DNA of 64,000 nucleotides from Aliivibrio_A kagoshimensis (GTDB lineage: Bacteria > Pseudomonadota > Gammaproteobacteria > Enterobacterales > Vibrionaceae), in contig NZ_JAKJSQ010000015.1 in the NCBI RefSeq assembly GCF_050337105.1, positions 1 through 64,000 on the forward strand, read 5' to 3'. Numbering within the stretch: position 1 is the stretch's first letter; the number at the start of each line of letters is the position of its first letter. The translations under genes and the position numbers were made by a program. This document shows, piece by piece, positions 17,570 to 25,527 of the stretch. The notes below the pieces were generated by a model that saw only the letters and a list, made by a program, of their open reading frames with translations, was not told where the DNA came from and ran no database searches.

Positions 17570-18567
17570 ACAACAACAAAGATATTTTAATGCAAGCACG
17601 TGATTTACGCGTTCATTTTAAAGTGGGTTCGTCATGGATGCCTGGTTCTCAACCTAAAGTCGTTAAAGCTGTCGATGGTATCGATTTGGATGTATATCGC
17701 GGTGAATCTTTGGGAATTGTTGGCGAATCAGGTTGTGGTAAATCTACCCTCGCTCGTGCGCTATTAAGACTTATTGAACCTACTGGCGGCGAACTTCGCT
17801 GGGAAGGCGAAGATATGCTTGCGCTTAATAAGCAACAACTTACAGACAGTCGCCGTCATTTCCAGATGATCTTTCAAGACCCTGCTGCTTGTTTAAACCC
17901 AAGAATGACCATATCAGAAAGCATTGCAGAACCACTGCTGATTCATGAGCCTACGATGAAGCGAAAGGAGGTCGAAAGTCGTGTCATGGCAGTGATGGAT
18001 AAAGTAGGCTTGTCTGCGACACAACGTAATCGATACCCTCATGAATTTTCTGGTGGTCAGTGTCAGCGTGTTGGTATTGCTCGAGCGCTTATATTGAAAC
18101 CGCAATTGATCATCTGTGACGAACCCGTTAGTGCTCTTGATGTATCCATTCAGGCTCAAGTGATCAACCTATTAAGTGACTTACAAAAAGAGATGAACCT
18201 TACCATGGTGATGATTGCCCACGACCTGAGCGTGGTTAGGCACATTAGTGACCGTGTTATGGTTATGTATTTAGGAAAGCCTATGGAGACAGGTCATTAT
18301 AGGAATGTTTTTGATGAAGCGGCACACCCATATACCCGTGCTCTACTTTCAGCAGTGCCCGTTGCCAATCCAAAATTAGCTCGAAATAGAGATATTCAAC
18401 TGCTACCTGGTGATTTGCCCTCTCCGTTAAATCCACCTACTGGTTGTGTTTTTCGTACTCGATGCCCAATGGTTAGTGACCATTGTTCATCGCAAAAACC
18501 AGTGCATTCTGGTACCACTGAACACAATATTCATTGCAACAACGTTTCACTGTCAGGGATTATATAA
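17566..18567 (+). CDS. oppF: Oligopeptide ABC importer ATPase OppF
   Basis: The 333-residue ATPase has Walker A 'GESGCGKSTLARALL', signature 'FSGGQCQRVGIARAL', Walker B 'LIICDEPVSALDV' and the terminal cysteine motif 'GCVFRTRCPMVSDHC'. It forms the nucleotide-binding dimer with OppD. Start and stop are both tightly coupled: ATGA with oppD and a two-base gap to the aminopeptidase gene. Confidence 0.94.
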   Translation: MNNNKDILMQARDLRVHFKVGSSWMPGSQPKVVKAVDGIDLDVYRGESLGIVGESGCGKSTLARALLRLIEPTGGELRWEGEDMLALNKQQLTDSRRHFQMIFQDPAACLNPRMTISESIAEPLLIHEPTMKRKEVESRVMAVMDKVGLSATQRNRYPHEFSGGQCQRVGIARALILKPQLIICDEPVSALDVSIQAQVINLLSDLQKEMNLTMVMIAHDLSVVRHISDRVMVMYLGKPMETGHYRNVFDEAAHPYTRALLSAVPVANPKLARNRDIQLLPGDLPSPLNPPTGCVFRTRCPMVSDHCSSQKPVHSGTTEHNIHCNNVSLSGII

Positions 18568-18569
18568 AC

Positions 18570-20357
18570 ATGAGCCTACCTCACACTTCCGACCGCCTGC
18601 AAGCACTCAGAACGAACATGAAACAGCATGAGTTTGCTGCCTATATTGTGACTAATTTTGACCCACACCATAGTGAGTATTCTGCTGACCACTGGTTTTC
18701 GCGTCAGTGGATTACTGGGTTTACTGGTTCTGCTGGTGATGCCGTTATTACACCAACTGGTGGTGGGCTTTGGACAGATGGTCGCTATTACATTCAAGCA
18801 AATGAGCAATTATCTGGTAGTGGTATCGATCTGTTTAAAGCGAGATTGAATGACACGCCAACCATTCCGGAATGGCTCGCTCAAACCTTAGAGAAAGGAT
18901 CAAAAGTAGGTGTTGATGGTCGCACTATCAACCACGATTTCCTACTCCAACTTCATTCGGCTTTTGTTGATAAAGAGATTGAGGTTGTATTAACTCACGA
19001 CTTGATTGGCATGGTGTGGCATGACCGTCCAAGCCGACCTAAACAGAGTCTGTTTGATCACTTAATTGATTATGCAGGTGAGACAGTCACAGATAAACTG
19101 TCCCGAACTAGGTTGAAAATGAACAACGATGGCGTACAGCATCATCTGATCTCTACGTTGGACGATATTATGTGGACACTTAACCTACGTGGCGGTGACT
19201 CCCCTTACTGCCCAGTGTCTGAGTCATATCTACTGGTGTCGGATTGTAGTGCGACCCTGTTTATCGATCTCGATAAATTACCATCCGCTATTCAACAGAA
19301 TCTTCAACAAGTAGGTGTTAGAGTTCAACCCTATGAGTCGATTTCAAAAGTGCTCTCTCAGTTACCTGACGATGACGCTCTGCGTTACTGCCCCAAACAT
19401 TCAGATAGCTTACTCATCAGTTACCTCAACCGTTCGACCAAAGCGGTTCAAGGCCCTGCCTATGCCACTTTACTAAAAGCGATTAAGAACACGGTTGAAC
19501 TCGAGAGTATGGAGAACGCGCTCTGTCTCGATGGTGTTGCCGTTACTAAGTTTGCCCATTGGCTTGATGATAATGTCCCTCGTGATGCCGTATGTGAGCT
19601 CTCAGCTGAACACCAGCTAATGAGTTATCGACGTGAGATACCCAATTACATCAGTGAAAGCTTTCATACTATTGCCGGTTATGCAGAACATGGTGCAAAA
19701 ATGCACTATGCCGCAACGAATGAGAGCAACAAACAGGTTGGAACACAGCAGTTCTTTCTCGTTGACTCAGGAGCCCACTACCCGGGTGGTACCACAGATA
19801 TCACTCGAACCTTCCACTTTGGTAAAGTCAGCGATATTGAATCTCGAGATTATACCTTAGTGCTGAAATCAGTCATCCGATTAACGCAAGCAAGGTTTTT
19901 GAAAGGAACGCGTGGTTGTAATTTGGATATCTTAGCTCGCGGTGTCTTATGGCAGCACGGTATTGATTACAAATGTGGTACAGGGCATGGTGTTGGTATG
20001 TGTCTTAATGTCCACGAAGGACCACAAAGTTTCTCACAAGCGTTGATCGATCAACCCTTAGAGCCGGGTATGGTAATTACCAACGAACCTGGTATTTATC
20101 GTGATGGTCAATATGGTATTCGTATTGAAAACATCATAAAAGTGGTTGAGCTTGAAGAGAATGAGTTTGGCCAGTTTTACGGATTTGAAACCATAACACT
20201 GGCACCGATTCAAACCTCTGCGTTGACTCACTCAATGCTAGACGGTGGTGAAAAAGAGTGGCTCAATCAGTACCATCAAACCGTTTTTGAGAAATTAAGC
20301 CCACATCTAAACAAGGCTGATACCGAGTGGTTAGCGCAAGCCACGGCTGCTATTTAA
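18570..20357 (+). CDS. X-Pro aminopeptidase (long aminopeptidase P, M24B)
   Basis: The 595-residue enzyme has an N-terminal creatinase-type tandem ('NFDPHHSEYSADHWFSRQWI', 'TGFTGSAGDAVITPTGGGLW') and a pita-bread catalytic domain with the five metal ligands: Asp399 and Asp410 in 'VDSGAHYPGGTTDITRTF', His in 'GTGHGVGMCLNVHEG' (about 472), Glu in 'TNEPGIY' (about 505) and Glu in 'GIRIEN' (about 520). It removes an N-terminal residue preceding proline. At about 595 residues it is the long form known from cytosolic aminopeptidase P rather than E. coli PepP (about 440). It lies two bases after oppF, so proline peptides imported by Opp are probably processed by this enzyme in the cytoplasm. Confidence 0.92.
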   Translation: MSLPHTSDRLQALRTNMKQHEFAAYIVTNFDPHHSEYSADHWFSRQWITGFTGSAGDAVITPTGGGLWTDGRYYIQANEQLSGSGIDLFKARLNDTPTIPEWLAQTLEKGSKVGVDGRTINHDFLLQLHSAFVDKEIEVVLTHDLIGMVWHDRPSRPKQSLFDHLIDYAGETVTDKLSRTRLKMNNDGVQHHLISTLDDIMWTLNLRGGDSPYCPVSESYLLVSDCSATLFIDLDKLPSAIQQNLQQVGVRVQPYESISKVLSQLPDDDALRYCPKHSDSLLISYLNRSTKAVQGPAYATLLKAIKNTVELESMENALCLDGVAVTKFAHWLDDNVPRDAVCELSAEHQLMSYRREIPNYISESFHTIAGYAEHGAKMHYAATNESNKQVGTQQFFLVDSGAHYPGGTTDITRTFHFGKVSDIESRDYTLVLKSVIRLTQARFLKGTRGCNLDILARGVLWQHGIDYKCGTGHGVGMCLNVHEGPQSFSQALIDQPLEPGMVITNEPGIYRDGQYGIRIENIIKVVELEENEFGQFYGFETITLAPIQTSALTHSMLDGGEKEWLNQYHQTVFEKLSPHLNKADTEWLAQATAAI

Positions 20358-20368
20358 TCTGATATTGG

Positions 20369-20396
20369 GTGTCTGTTATGTAGCGACAACAGACAC
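20369..20396. terminator. Weak hairpin at convergent gene ends
   Basis: A nine-bp stem (20369-20377 GTGTCTGTT with 20388-20396 AACAGACAC) and ten-base loop lie between the aminopeptidase stop and the last codons of qnr. There is no strong U-run, so termination would be inefficient; it may just limit read-through. Confidence 0.4.
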
Positions 20397-21032
20397 GCCA
20401 AGTGGTGCGAGTAATTGTTCTTGCTGCCAATCGCAGATTAATACCCCTTCTAACTTTACTTGTCTAGGATCTAACCCTTCAAGATCCACACGGCAGAGGT
20501 TACAATTTTTAATATCAAAGGTCCCCCACGCTTCAGACGAAAACTCCCCCCCACTTAGATCTGAACTTTCTAAAGATGCACCTAATAAATTGGCACCATT
20601 CCAACGATTTTCAAATAATTCGCATTTCTCCAGCTTCACATCTTCTAGGTTGGCGTAACTTAGGTTTGAGTTCGTAATAAACGCAGAGCAGAAAAAAGTC
20701 TTATTGGTAATATAGTTCGCGAAACTGGCTCGGATAAAGTCAGCCCCTTTCAGGTTACACTCTCGTAATTCAATTCCATAGCAATTAGTTCCATTAAAAT
20801 GTGCCATGCTTAAATCACACTGTTGAAAGCTGGCATTTTTAAGTTTGGCATAATCAAATCGACAACCATCTATCTCACCCTGCTCAATAAATTTACACTG
20901 CTTAAAAATGGCATCACTTAAATCTGCACGGCTGAAGTCACAACGATAAAATTGACAATTCTCAAAATGAGCATCCATTAAGTTCTGTTTTGCAAAGGAT
21001 TCATCATTAAATATCTGATTACTGGCATGCAT
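20376..21032 (-). CDS. qnr: Qnr-type pentapeptide-repeat protein
   Basis: The protein is exactly 218 residues, the length of plasmid Qnr proteins, and is built of A(D/N)LXX pentapeptides. It shares Qnr-specific blocks: 'FYRCDFSRADLSDA', 'FIEQGEIDGC' (loop A), 'NCYGIELRECNLKGADF', the loop-B stretch 'NYITNKTFFCSAFITN', 'EKCELFENRWNGANLLGASL', 'GLDPRQVKLEGV' and the terminal helix 'WQQEQLLAPLGV'. Qnr proteins are right-handed beta-helix mimics of DNA that bind gyrase/topoisomerase IV and reduce quinolone action. This looks like an intrinsic chromosomal copy: no mobile element is near. It is the last gene of an azlC-azlD-MFS-qnr unit, 14 bases after the MFS stop with GAGG eight bases before the ATG. 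I saw no LexA box directly upstream. Confidence 0.9.
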   Translation of the reverse strand: MHASNQIFNDESFAKQNLMDAHFENCQFYRCDFSRADLSDAIFKQCKFIEQGEIDGCRFDYAKLKNASFQQCDLSMAHFNGTNCYGIELRECNLKGADFIRASFANYITNKTFFCSAFITNSNLSYANLEDVKLEKCELFENRWNGANLLGASLESSDLSGGEFSSEAWGTFDIKNCNLCRVDLEGLDPRQVKLEGVLICDWQQEQLLAPLGVSVVAT

Positions 21033-21046
21033 GGGAGGGGCCTCAT

Positions 21047-22294
21047 TTAACTATTTTGACGTAGGATAATCTCTTTCTCGGCGATTCCATAGAGCCAAAT
21101 CATCAAAATGCTGATGCCAAAGCAAAAAATGAATAACTGACTTGCCCCTAAGAGCTGAATGATGACACCACCAATAAAAGGAGCCATCGCGAAACCAAGG
21201 GAGTAAATGGAAGCCGCTCCGAAATAACTTCCTCGTAAATGAGCAGGTGCAATTTGATCAATTTGTACATTCAACGTTGGAAAAGCGATGACTTCGCCCA
21301 CACTCAACACAAAACAGGCAATTAACCAACCTACAGGCCAGTCAATCGGTACCAACAAGAAACCAATTTGAGATACACCCATCAAGATCATTCCAATTTT
21401 GGTTCTTTGATATAAACGAACATTTTGTAATAGTTTCAACATTGGAAATTGGAATAATATAATGGTGCAGGTATTCACCAAGACCAATGCACTAATAAAC
21501 TTCGCAGCATCTTCTATTCCAGAGCGGACAATAACCTGCGGAATTGAAGATTCATATTGCCCATAAACAAACATCATTAGTATATTTGCTAACAGTAATT
21601 TAATAAAAACTGAGTCTTTTGATATGATTTTTATGGTCTGTTTTAGGCTAATAACGTCACCGTCATGCTGCTGAATTTTCTCTGGGTGGCGGCCAAATGC
21701 GATTAACAATAGAACAGCAAACACAACATAGGTTACCCCTGTTATCCAAAAGAGTATTTGTGGGTGTTCTAGTGCCAACGTGATACCTATCAATGGACCA
21801 ATGGCCCCGCCAATATTGATAATAAAATAACGAATGTTAAGGGCAAGCTCTCGATCCTTAAGATCATCCAAATTATCGCTGATTACCGCTTTAGCCGGTG
21901 CTTCAATCATAGGTCTCATTAACCCACAGCCAGCTATTAGTATTGCAAATTGAGTAATCGAGTGCGCAAAACCAATTCCTGAGTAACTAATAGCCGCGAT
22001 AATACAGCCCAAAACCATGACCCATTTCCGACCAAATTTATCTGACAGGTATCCTGAATAAAGCCCCGTAACAGACCCAATAATCGCTGAGACGGCAAAC
22101 ATGCTTCCGACGCTGATAGCACTTATATTGTAATCTTGGTAGAGAATGACAATCAAAAAAGGCCATGCCATAAAGTAGGTGGTACGTGCCAACAAGGTGC
22201 CAATCAATACAGTCCAAATAGTGGTATTGAAGCGCGTCAAACGCGTTAATTGCAACATGTTATCTTTCTCTACAGCATCGACTTTTGAATTCAT
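21047..22294 (-). CDS. Major facilitator superfamily transporter
   Basis: The 415-residue protein has about twelve helices and MFS motifs: 'GLYSGYLSDKFGRKWVMVLG' between helices 2 and 3, and 'PMIEAPAKAVISDN' after helix 4. Its shape and the short loops fit the drug-efflux (DHA1) or YdeE/MdtH-like branch, but the substrate is not known. AGGT precedes the ATG; the gene follows azlD by seven bases and precedes qnr by 14 bases, placing an efflux-type pump directly beside a topoisomerase-protecting protein. Confidence 0.85.
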   Translation of the reverse strand: MNSKVDAVEKDNMLQLTRLTRFNTTIWTVLIGTLLARTTYFMAWPFLIVILYQDYNISAISVGSMFAVSAIIGSVTGLYSGYLSDKFGRKWVMVLGCIIAAISYSGIGFAHSITQFAILIAGCGLMRPMIEAPAKAVISDNLDDLKDRELALNIRYFIINIGGAIGPLIGITLALEHPQILFWITGVTYVVFAVLLLIAFGRHPEKIQQHDGDVISLKQTIKIISKDSVFIKLLLANILMMFVYGQYESSIPQVIVRSGIEDAAKFISALVLVNTCTIILFQFPMLKLLQNVRLYQRTKIGMILMGVSQIGFLLVPIDWPVGWLIACFVLSVGEVIAFPTLNVQIDQIAPAHLRGSYFGAASIYSLGFAMAPFIGGVIIQLLGASQLFIFCFGISILMIWLYGIAEKEIILRQNS

Positions 22295-22301
22295 TTTTTA
22301 C

Positions 22302-22628
22302 CTATATACCCGTTGCAAGTATCCATTTTAAAACAAAGAAAAATATCATTCCTAAACTAATGGTTTTCAGCAGATTTTTAGTTAATAACGCAATTAAAAA
22401 TGCGGCAATGGCTGAGAGCAAATAGGGATTAGTGACGCTGACATCAACTTCCCCTTGAGGCATCACCACCATAGGTACAATAATGGCGGTTAATACGGTC
22501 GGTGGAACGAAACGCAATGAACGCTCCATCCACATCGGAAACTTAAACTTCCCGGCTAACGCAAACATCACAAAACGTATGGAGAAGGTCGCTAAAAACA
22601 TCCCCCCAATTAATAACCACTCATTCAT
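22302..22628 (-). CDS. azlD: AzlD-family branched-chain amino acid exporter subunit
   Basis: The 108-residue membrane protein has the AzlD pattern: 'MFLATFSIRFVMFALAG', 'LRFVPPTVLTAIIVPMVVMP' and three to four helices. With AzlC it forms an inner-membrane exporter for branched-chain amino acids (YgaZH in E. coli). Its start overlaps the azlC stop by one base (TAATG). Substrate is inferred from the family. Confidence 0.88.
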   Translation of the reverse strand: MNEWLLIGGMFLATFSIRFVMFALAGKFKFPMWMERSLRFVPPTVLTAIIVPMVVMPQGEVDVSVTNPYLLSAIAAFLIALLTKNLLKTISLGMIFFFVLKWILATGI

Positions 22629-23404
22629 TATCTCTCTCCCCGAATACTATTGTCATTGGTCGGTTCAGCAGATTGACGTTTTGCCTTTTGTATCCGAATT
22701 ATTAACATACCGACCGCGATTCCGGACAGTGCACTTACGATCAAACCAAGCTTATGAGGAAGGTTTGCAAAGACGATTGAACAGCTCGCAGCCACTATCA
22801 CCGCACTCCACATTGCTGCTGTATTGAGGTAAGGAACCACCATTCCAATAAAGGTCACCGCCATGGCAAACTCAAGTCCCCACTGACTCATATCTGGAAA
22901 AGACTCGCCAAGAATCACCCCTAATACCGTACAGAGAAACCAATTACTGTACATAGCAATCATTGAACCTAGGTAGTACCAATGGGCCAATTTATTATCA
23001 CTTGACTGATAACGTAGGCTCACCGCGGCAAACGTTTCATCCGTTAATCCAAACGCCATTAAAGCACGCAGTGAAAGGGGAAGATGTTTCACTTTATCAA
23101 CTAATGCAGTGGCATAAAGAAGGTGCCGAAGGTTCACGACAAGCGTCGTTAATATAATAACGCTAAGCCCTACTCCAGAAGCGATCAGTGCTAAAACAAT
23201 AAACTGGGCAGAACCGGCGAAAACAAACAGAGACATGGCTAAGGTAGCAGGTATAGACAAACCACTGTTCGGAGCTAAAGTGCCAAATAAAATACCAAAG
23301 GGAATAGCGCCAACAATCAACGGTATTGTGGCTTTCATTCCTGAAATAAACTCACTTCTTTTACTGCTCACAATCGTCCTTGATATAGATCTGTTACATA
23401 ACAT
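22628..23404 (-). CDS. azlC: AzlC-family branched-chain amino acid exporter subunit
   Basis: The 258-residue product has AzlC features: 'FISGMKATIPLIVGAIPFGI', 'LFVFAGSAQFIVLALI', 'NLRHLLYATAL' and 'AFGLTDETFA'. It forms the large subunit of the AzlCD/YgaZH exporter. The start is uncertain: ATG at 23404 has no clear ribosome site, a GTG at 23434 would add ten residues, and an ATG at 23338 has AGGA too close. It heads the four-gene minus-strand unit; the promoter must lie in 23,405-23,617. Confidence 0.85.
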   Translation of the reverse strand: MLCNRSISRTIVSSKRSEFISGMKATIPLIVGAIPFGILFGTLAPNSGLSIPATLAMSLFVFAGSAQFIVLALIASGVGLSVIILTTLVVNLRHLLYATALVDKVKHLPLSLRALMAFGLTDETFAAVSLRYQSSDNKLAHWYYLGSMIAMYSNWFLCTVLGVILGESFPDMSQWGLEFAMAVTFIGMVVPYLNTAAMWSAVIVAASCSIVFANLPHKLGLIVSALSGIAVGMLIIRIQKAKRQSAEPTNDNSIRGER

Positions 23405-23617
23405 AGGGTGATGTTTCACCCAGACTTCAATCACACTTTGAATGTAACAGGAATGTTAGTAATCACAAAGCTGAATTTACCTTTCAAAGTAGACTATTCT
23501 ATTATTTCTTCGTTTATTAGACATCCCTATAGACACTCCGTTAAATTTACAATTTGATGACCTGTTTTATGACTCATTGCCTATACTTACCTCACATTCA
23601 CCCTTGGAGTACACATA

Positions 23618-24178
23618 ATGAAAAAGAGTCTACTGAGCTCACTTGTTGTTTTATCGCTGACATCTACAGCAGTTGTTGCCGAGAGTACACCTGCCATGTT
23701 CTCATCGTTGAACGAATTTAATGCCCCTGCAGCAGAATCTGTAAAAGGGGTACGTTTGGCAGCCTTACATGGTAAAACTGGCGATGTTACTGGTGTCGAC
23801 TTCGCATTAGGCATGTCTGAAAGCGACAATATTACAGGCGTTAACTTTCCGTTGTTCATTGGTGGTAACCGTGTCCATAACTCTATGACGGGAGCTTCAT
23901 TTGGTCTATTCAACTGGCATGAAGGGACAGATGTTGGCGCTAACCTAGGGCTGGTTAACATTACCAATGATGTGACTGGCGCTAACGTGAGTGTGGTTAA
24001 CTACTCTGAAGGCTACACTATGGTTGATGTCGGAGCGGTTAACATGTCGACGGATTCGCATGTGCAAGTCGGCGTATTTAATATGACTAAAGAGATTAAA
24101 GGGGTTCAGGTCGGTCTAATCAACTGTGCTGAAAACGGCTTTTTACCTTGTTTCCCATTCGTCAACTTTTCAATGTAA
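23618..24178 (+). CDS. Secreted protein with glycine/asparagine surface repeats
   Basis: The 186-residue product has a signal peptide (about residues 1-21) and a run of imperfect repeats with a 'G(V/A)-x-hydrophobic-G-hydrophobic-x-N' pattern: 'VTGVDFALG', 'ITGVNFPLF', 'MTGASFGLFN', 'VGANLGLVN', 'VTGANVSVVN', 'MVDVGAVN', 'VQVGVFN', 'KGVQVGLIN'. This resembles the LA_2272-type surface repeat and would form a small beta-solenoid. Two cysteines close to the C-terminus ('NCAENGFLPCFP') may form a disulfide. Function unknown. It is a single-gene unit with its own terminator. Confidence 0.7.
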   Translation: MKKSLLSSLVVLSLTSTAVVAESTPAMFSSLNEFNAPAAESVKGVRLAALHGKTGDVTGVDFALGMSESDNITGVNFPLFIGGNRVHNSMTGASFGLFNWHEGTDVGANLGLVNITNDVTGANVSVVNYSEGYTMVDVGAVNMSTDSHVQVGVFNMTKEIKGVQVGLINCAENGFLPCFPFVNFSM

Positions 24179-24208
24179 GCAGTTAAATTCCATCAATTAA
24201 CCATAATG

Positions 24209-24235
24209 AAAAAGGAGTGCCTGAGCACTCCTTTT
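24209..24235. terminator. Bidirectional terminator
   Basis: A perfect 11-bp stem (24210-24220 AAAAGGAGTGC with 24225-24235 GCACTCCTTTT) and CTGA loop lie between the convergent repeat-protein and pyrophosphatase genes. Confidence 0.88.
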
Positions 24236-24261
24236 GTATATCGTTCAATATCGGTTATGTC

Positions 24262-25167
24262 TTATGCAAGTACCGTTTGTAACCAAGGCCAACCCTGCTT
24301 CTTACGACTAAGCGTGTTCTCCATCATCAACTGTCCATCTTTACAGTGAGTATCTAGAGTCTCATTCCACTCACCTTTATAAAGAAGACGTGTTGTACTG
24401 CTTGTAATATCAGTCAACATCAATGCTGCCATGGCAAGGCCTTCTTCGTCACAACGACGCTGAAGATCAGCATTTAACTCATCAATCATGCTATCCACTT
24501 GTTCTAAGGTGGCTAACTCAATTTGGCCTACAACCACATTGCGCTCTTTGAACGGGTAAGCTTTAAGATCTTTCTCTACTAATTCGTTAGCGCTCAGGCC
24601 TTCGATGTCGGTTTTAGCAATCAATAACGCTTTGATGAATGCATCTAAGTCATCTACACCTGCTAATACCGTTAACTCAGCAACAGCATCTTTATCTTTT
24701 TGTGTGCAAGTTGGCGATGCAAAGCCGACAGTATCACTCAAAATCGCAGAGAGCATGAGTGTTGCTAAAGGCTTAGTGATCTCAACATTTTCAATCTTGT
24801 ATAGGTTAAACATGATCGTACAAGTGCAACCTACAGGCCAGATCCACGCTTCTAATGGATTAACCGTCATTACATCACCCAAACGGTGGTGATCAACAAT
24901 CCCAACAATCTCTGCATCTGCAATGTCATCTGGTGCTTGTGCAAGATCTGAGTAATCCACTAACCAAACTTTAGAGCCCGCAACACCTTCACACATTACT
25001 GGTTGGTCAACGCCTGCTTGTTTAAGGATATGTAAAGTTTCACGATTAAGCTCGCCTTGGCGTACAGCAACAGCTTCTAGTCCGCGTGCTTTTAAAAGTG
25101 CTTCACCAACGAGGGCTGAACAGATGCTATCGCTGTCTGGGTTCTTGTGACCAACTACTTGAATCAT
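24262..25167 (-). CDS. ppaC: Manganese-dependent inorganic pyrophosphatase (family II)
   Basis: The 301-residue cytosolic enzyme hydrolyses pyrophosphate. It is a DHH/DHHA2 protein: 'VVGHKNPDSDSICSAL' at the N-terminus supplies metal ligands, 'WLVDYSDLAQ' and 'VGIVDHHRLGDV' form the DHH site, and the C-terminus 'SRKKQGWPWL' with the 'SRKKQ' phosphate-binding motif is typical. ATG at 25167 is selected for AAAGGAAACAC upstream and the family N-terminus (MIQVVGHKNPD). There are no regulatory CBS domains. Confidence 0.95.
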   Translation of the reverse strand: MIQVVGHKNPDSDSICSALVGEALLKARGLEAVAVRQGELNRETLHILKQAGVDQPVMCEGVAGSKVWLVDYSDLAQAPDDIADAEIVGIVDHHRLGDVMTVNPLEAWIWPVGCTCTIMFNLYKIENVEITKPLATLMLSAILSDTVGFASPTCTQKDKDAVAELTVLAGVDDLDAFIKALLIAKTDIEGLSANELVEKDLKAYPFKERNVVVGQIELATLEQVDSMIDELNADLQRRCDEEGLAMAALMLTDITSSTTRLLYKGEWNETLDTHCKDGQLMMENTLSRKKQGWPWLQTVLA

Positions 25168-25527
25168 TGTGTTTCCTTTACTTGTCGTGTATCGCAATGC
25201 GCGGATAAATCAAAAATTTTAATGGGACGATTTTAGTGCTTTTTCATAAAAATGCAAACCCTACAAAGGTCGTCCATTGCAATTAGTATAATTAAAAAAT
25301 TTTGAGGTAAATAGCCCCCTCTTTGTGTCGCTATCGCGTGCGATTTAGCATCATATAAAACTGTTTTATTTCAAAAGCTAATCAACACACATTGATTATA
25401 TTCGCAAGGGTTTTTCGTAACCACGTACTATTTTTATGATGGGGGTTTATCATTTGTACATTGGTCATAATAACCGGATTATTTTTACTAGTATTTAAGA
25501 CAGATAGAATCAAAAGTGGTCATATAA
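25168..25527. other. Divergent spacer ppaC / nhaD
   Basis: The 360-base AT-rich region has no supportable gene. A likely ppaC promoter is annotated separately. The roughly 240 bases before nhaD include an imperfect GAGG...CCTC hairpin around 25,311-25,337 and long AT runs. A leader long enough for ion-dependent control of the antiporter is possible, but I recognise no known riboswitch. Confidence 0.5.
25230..25257 (-). promoter_or_regulatory. Candidate sigma-70 promoter for ppaC
   Basis: On the minus strand TTGCAT (25252-25257) is separated by 16 bases from TAAAAT (25230-25235), about 60 bases upstream of the ppaC ATG. Confidence 0.45.

Noticed and set aside
20365..20658. An open frame antisense to the 3' half of qnr
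   Set aside because: It overlaps a strongly supported gene, has no recognisable domain and no ribosome site.
23405..23617. A LexA box controlling the azlC-qnr unit
   Set aside because: No CTGT-N8-ACAG match was found in the spacer or directly upstream of qnr.
25311..25527. An ion-sensing riboswitch in the nhaD leader
   Set aside because: Only a weak hairpin was seen and no recognisable conserved core.
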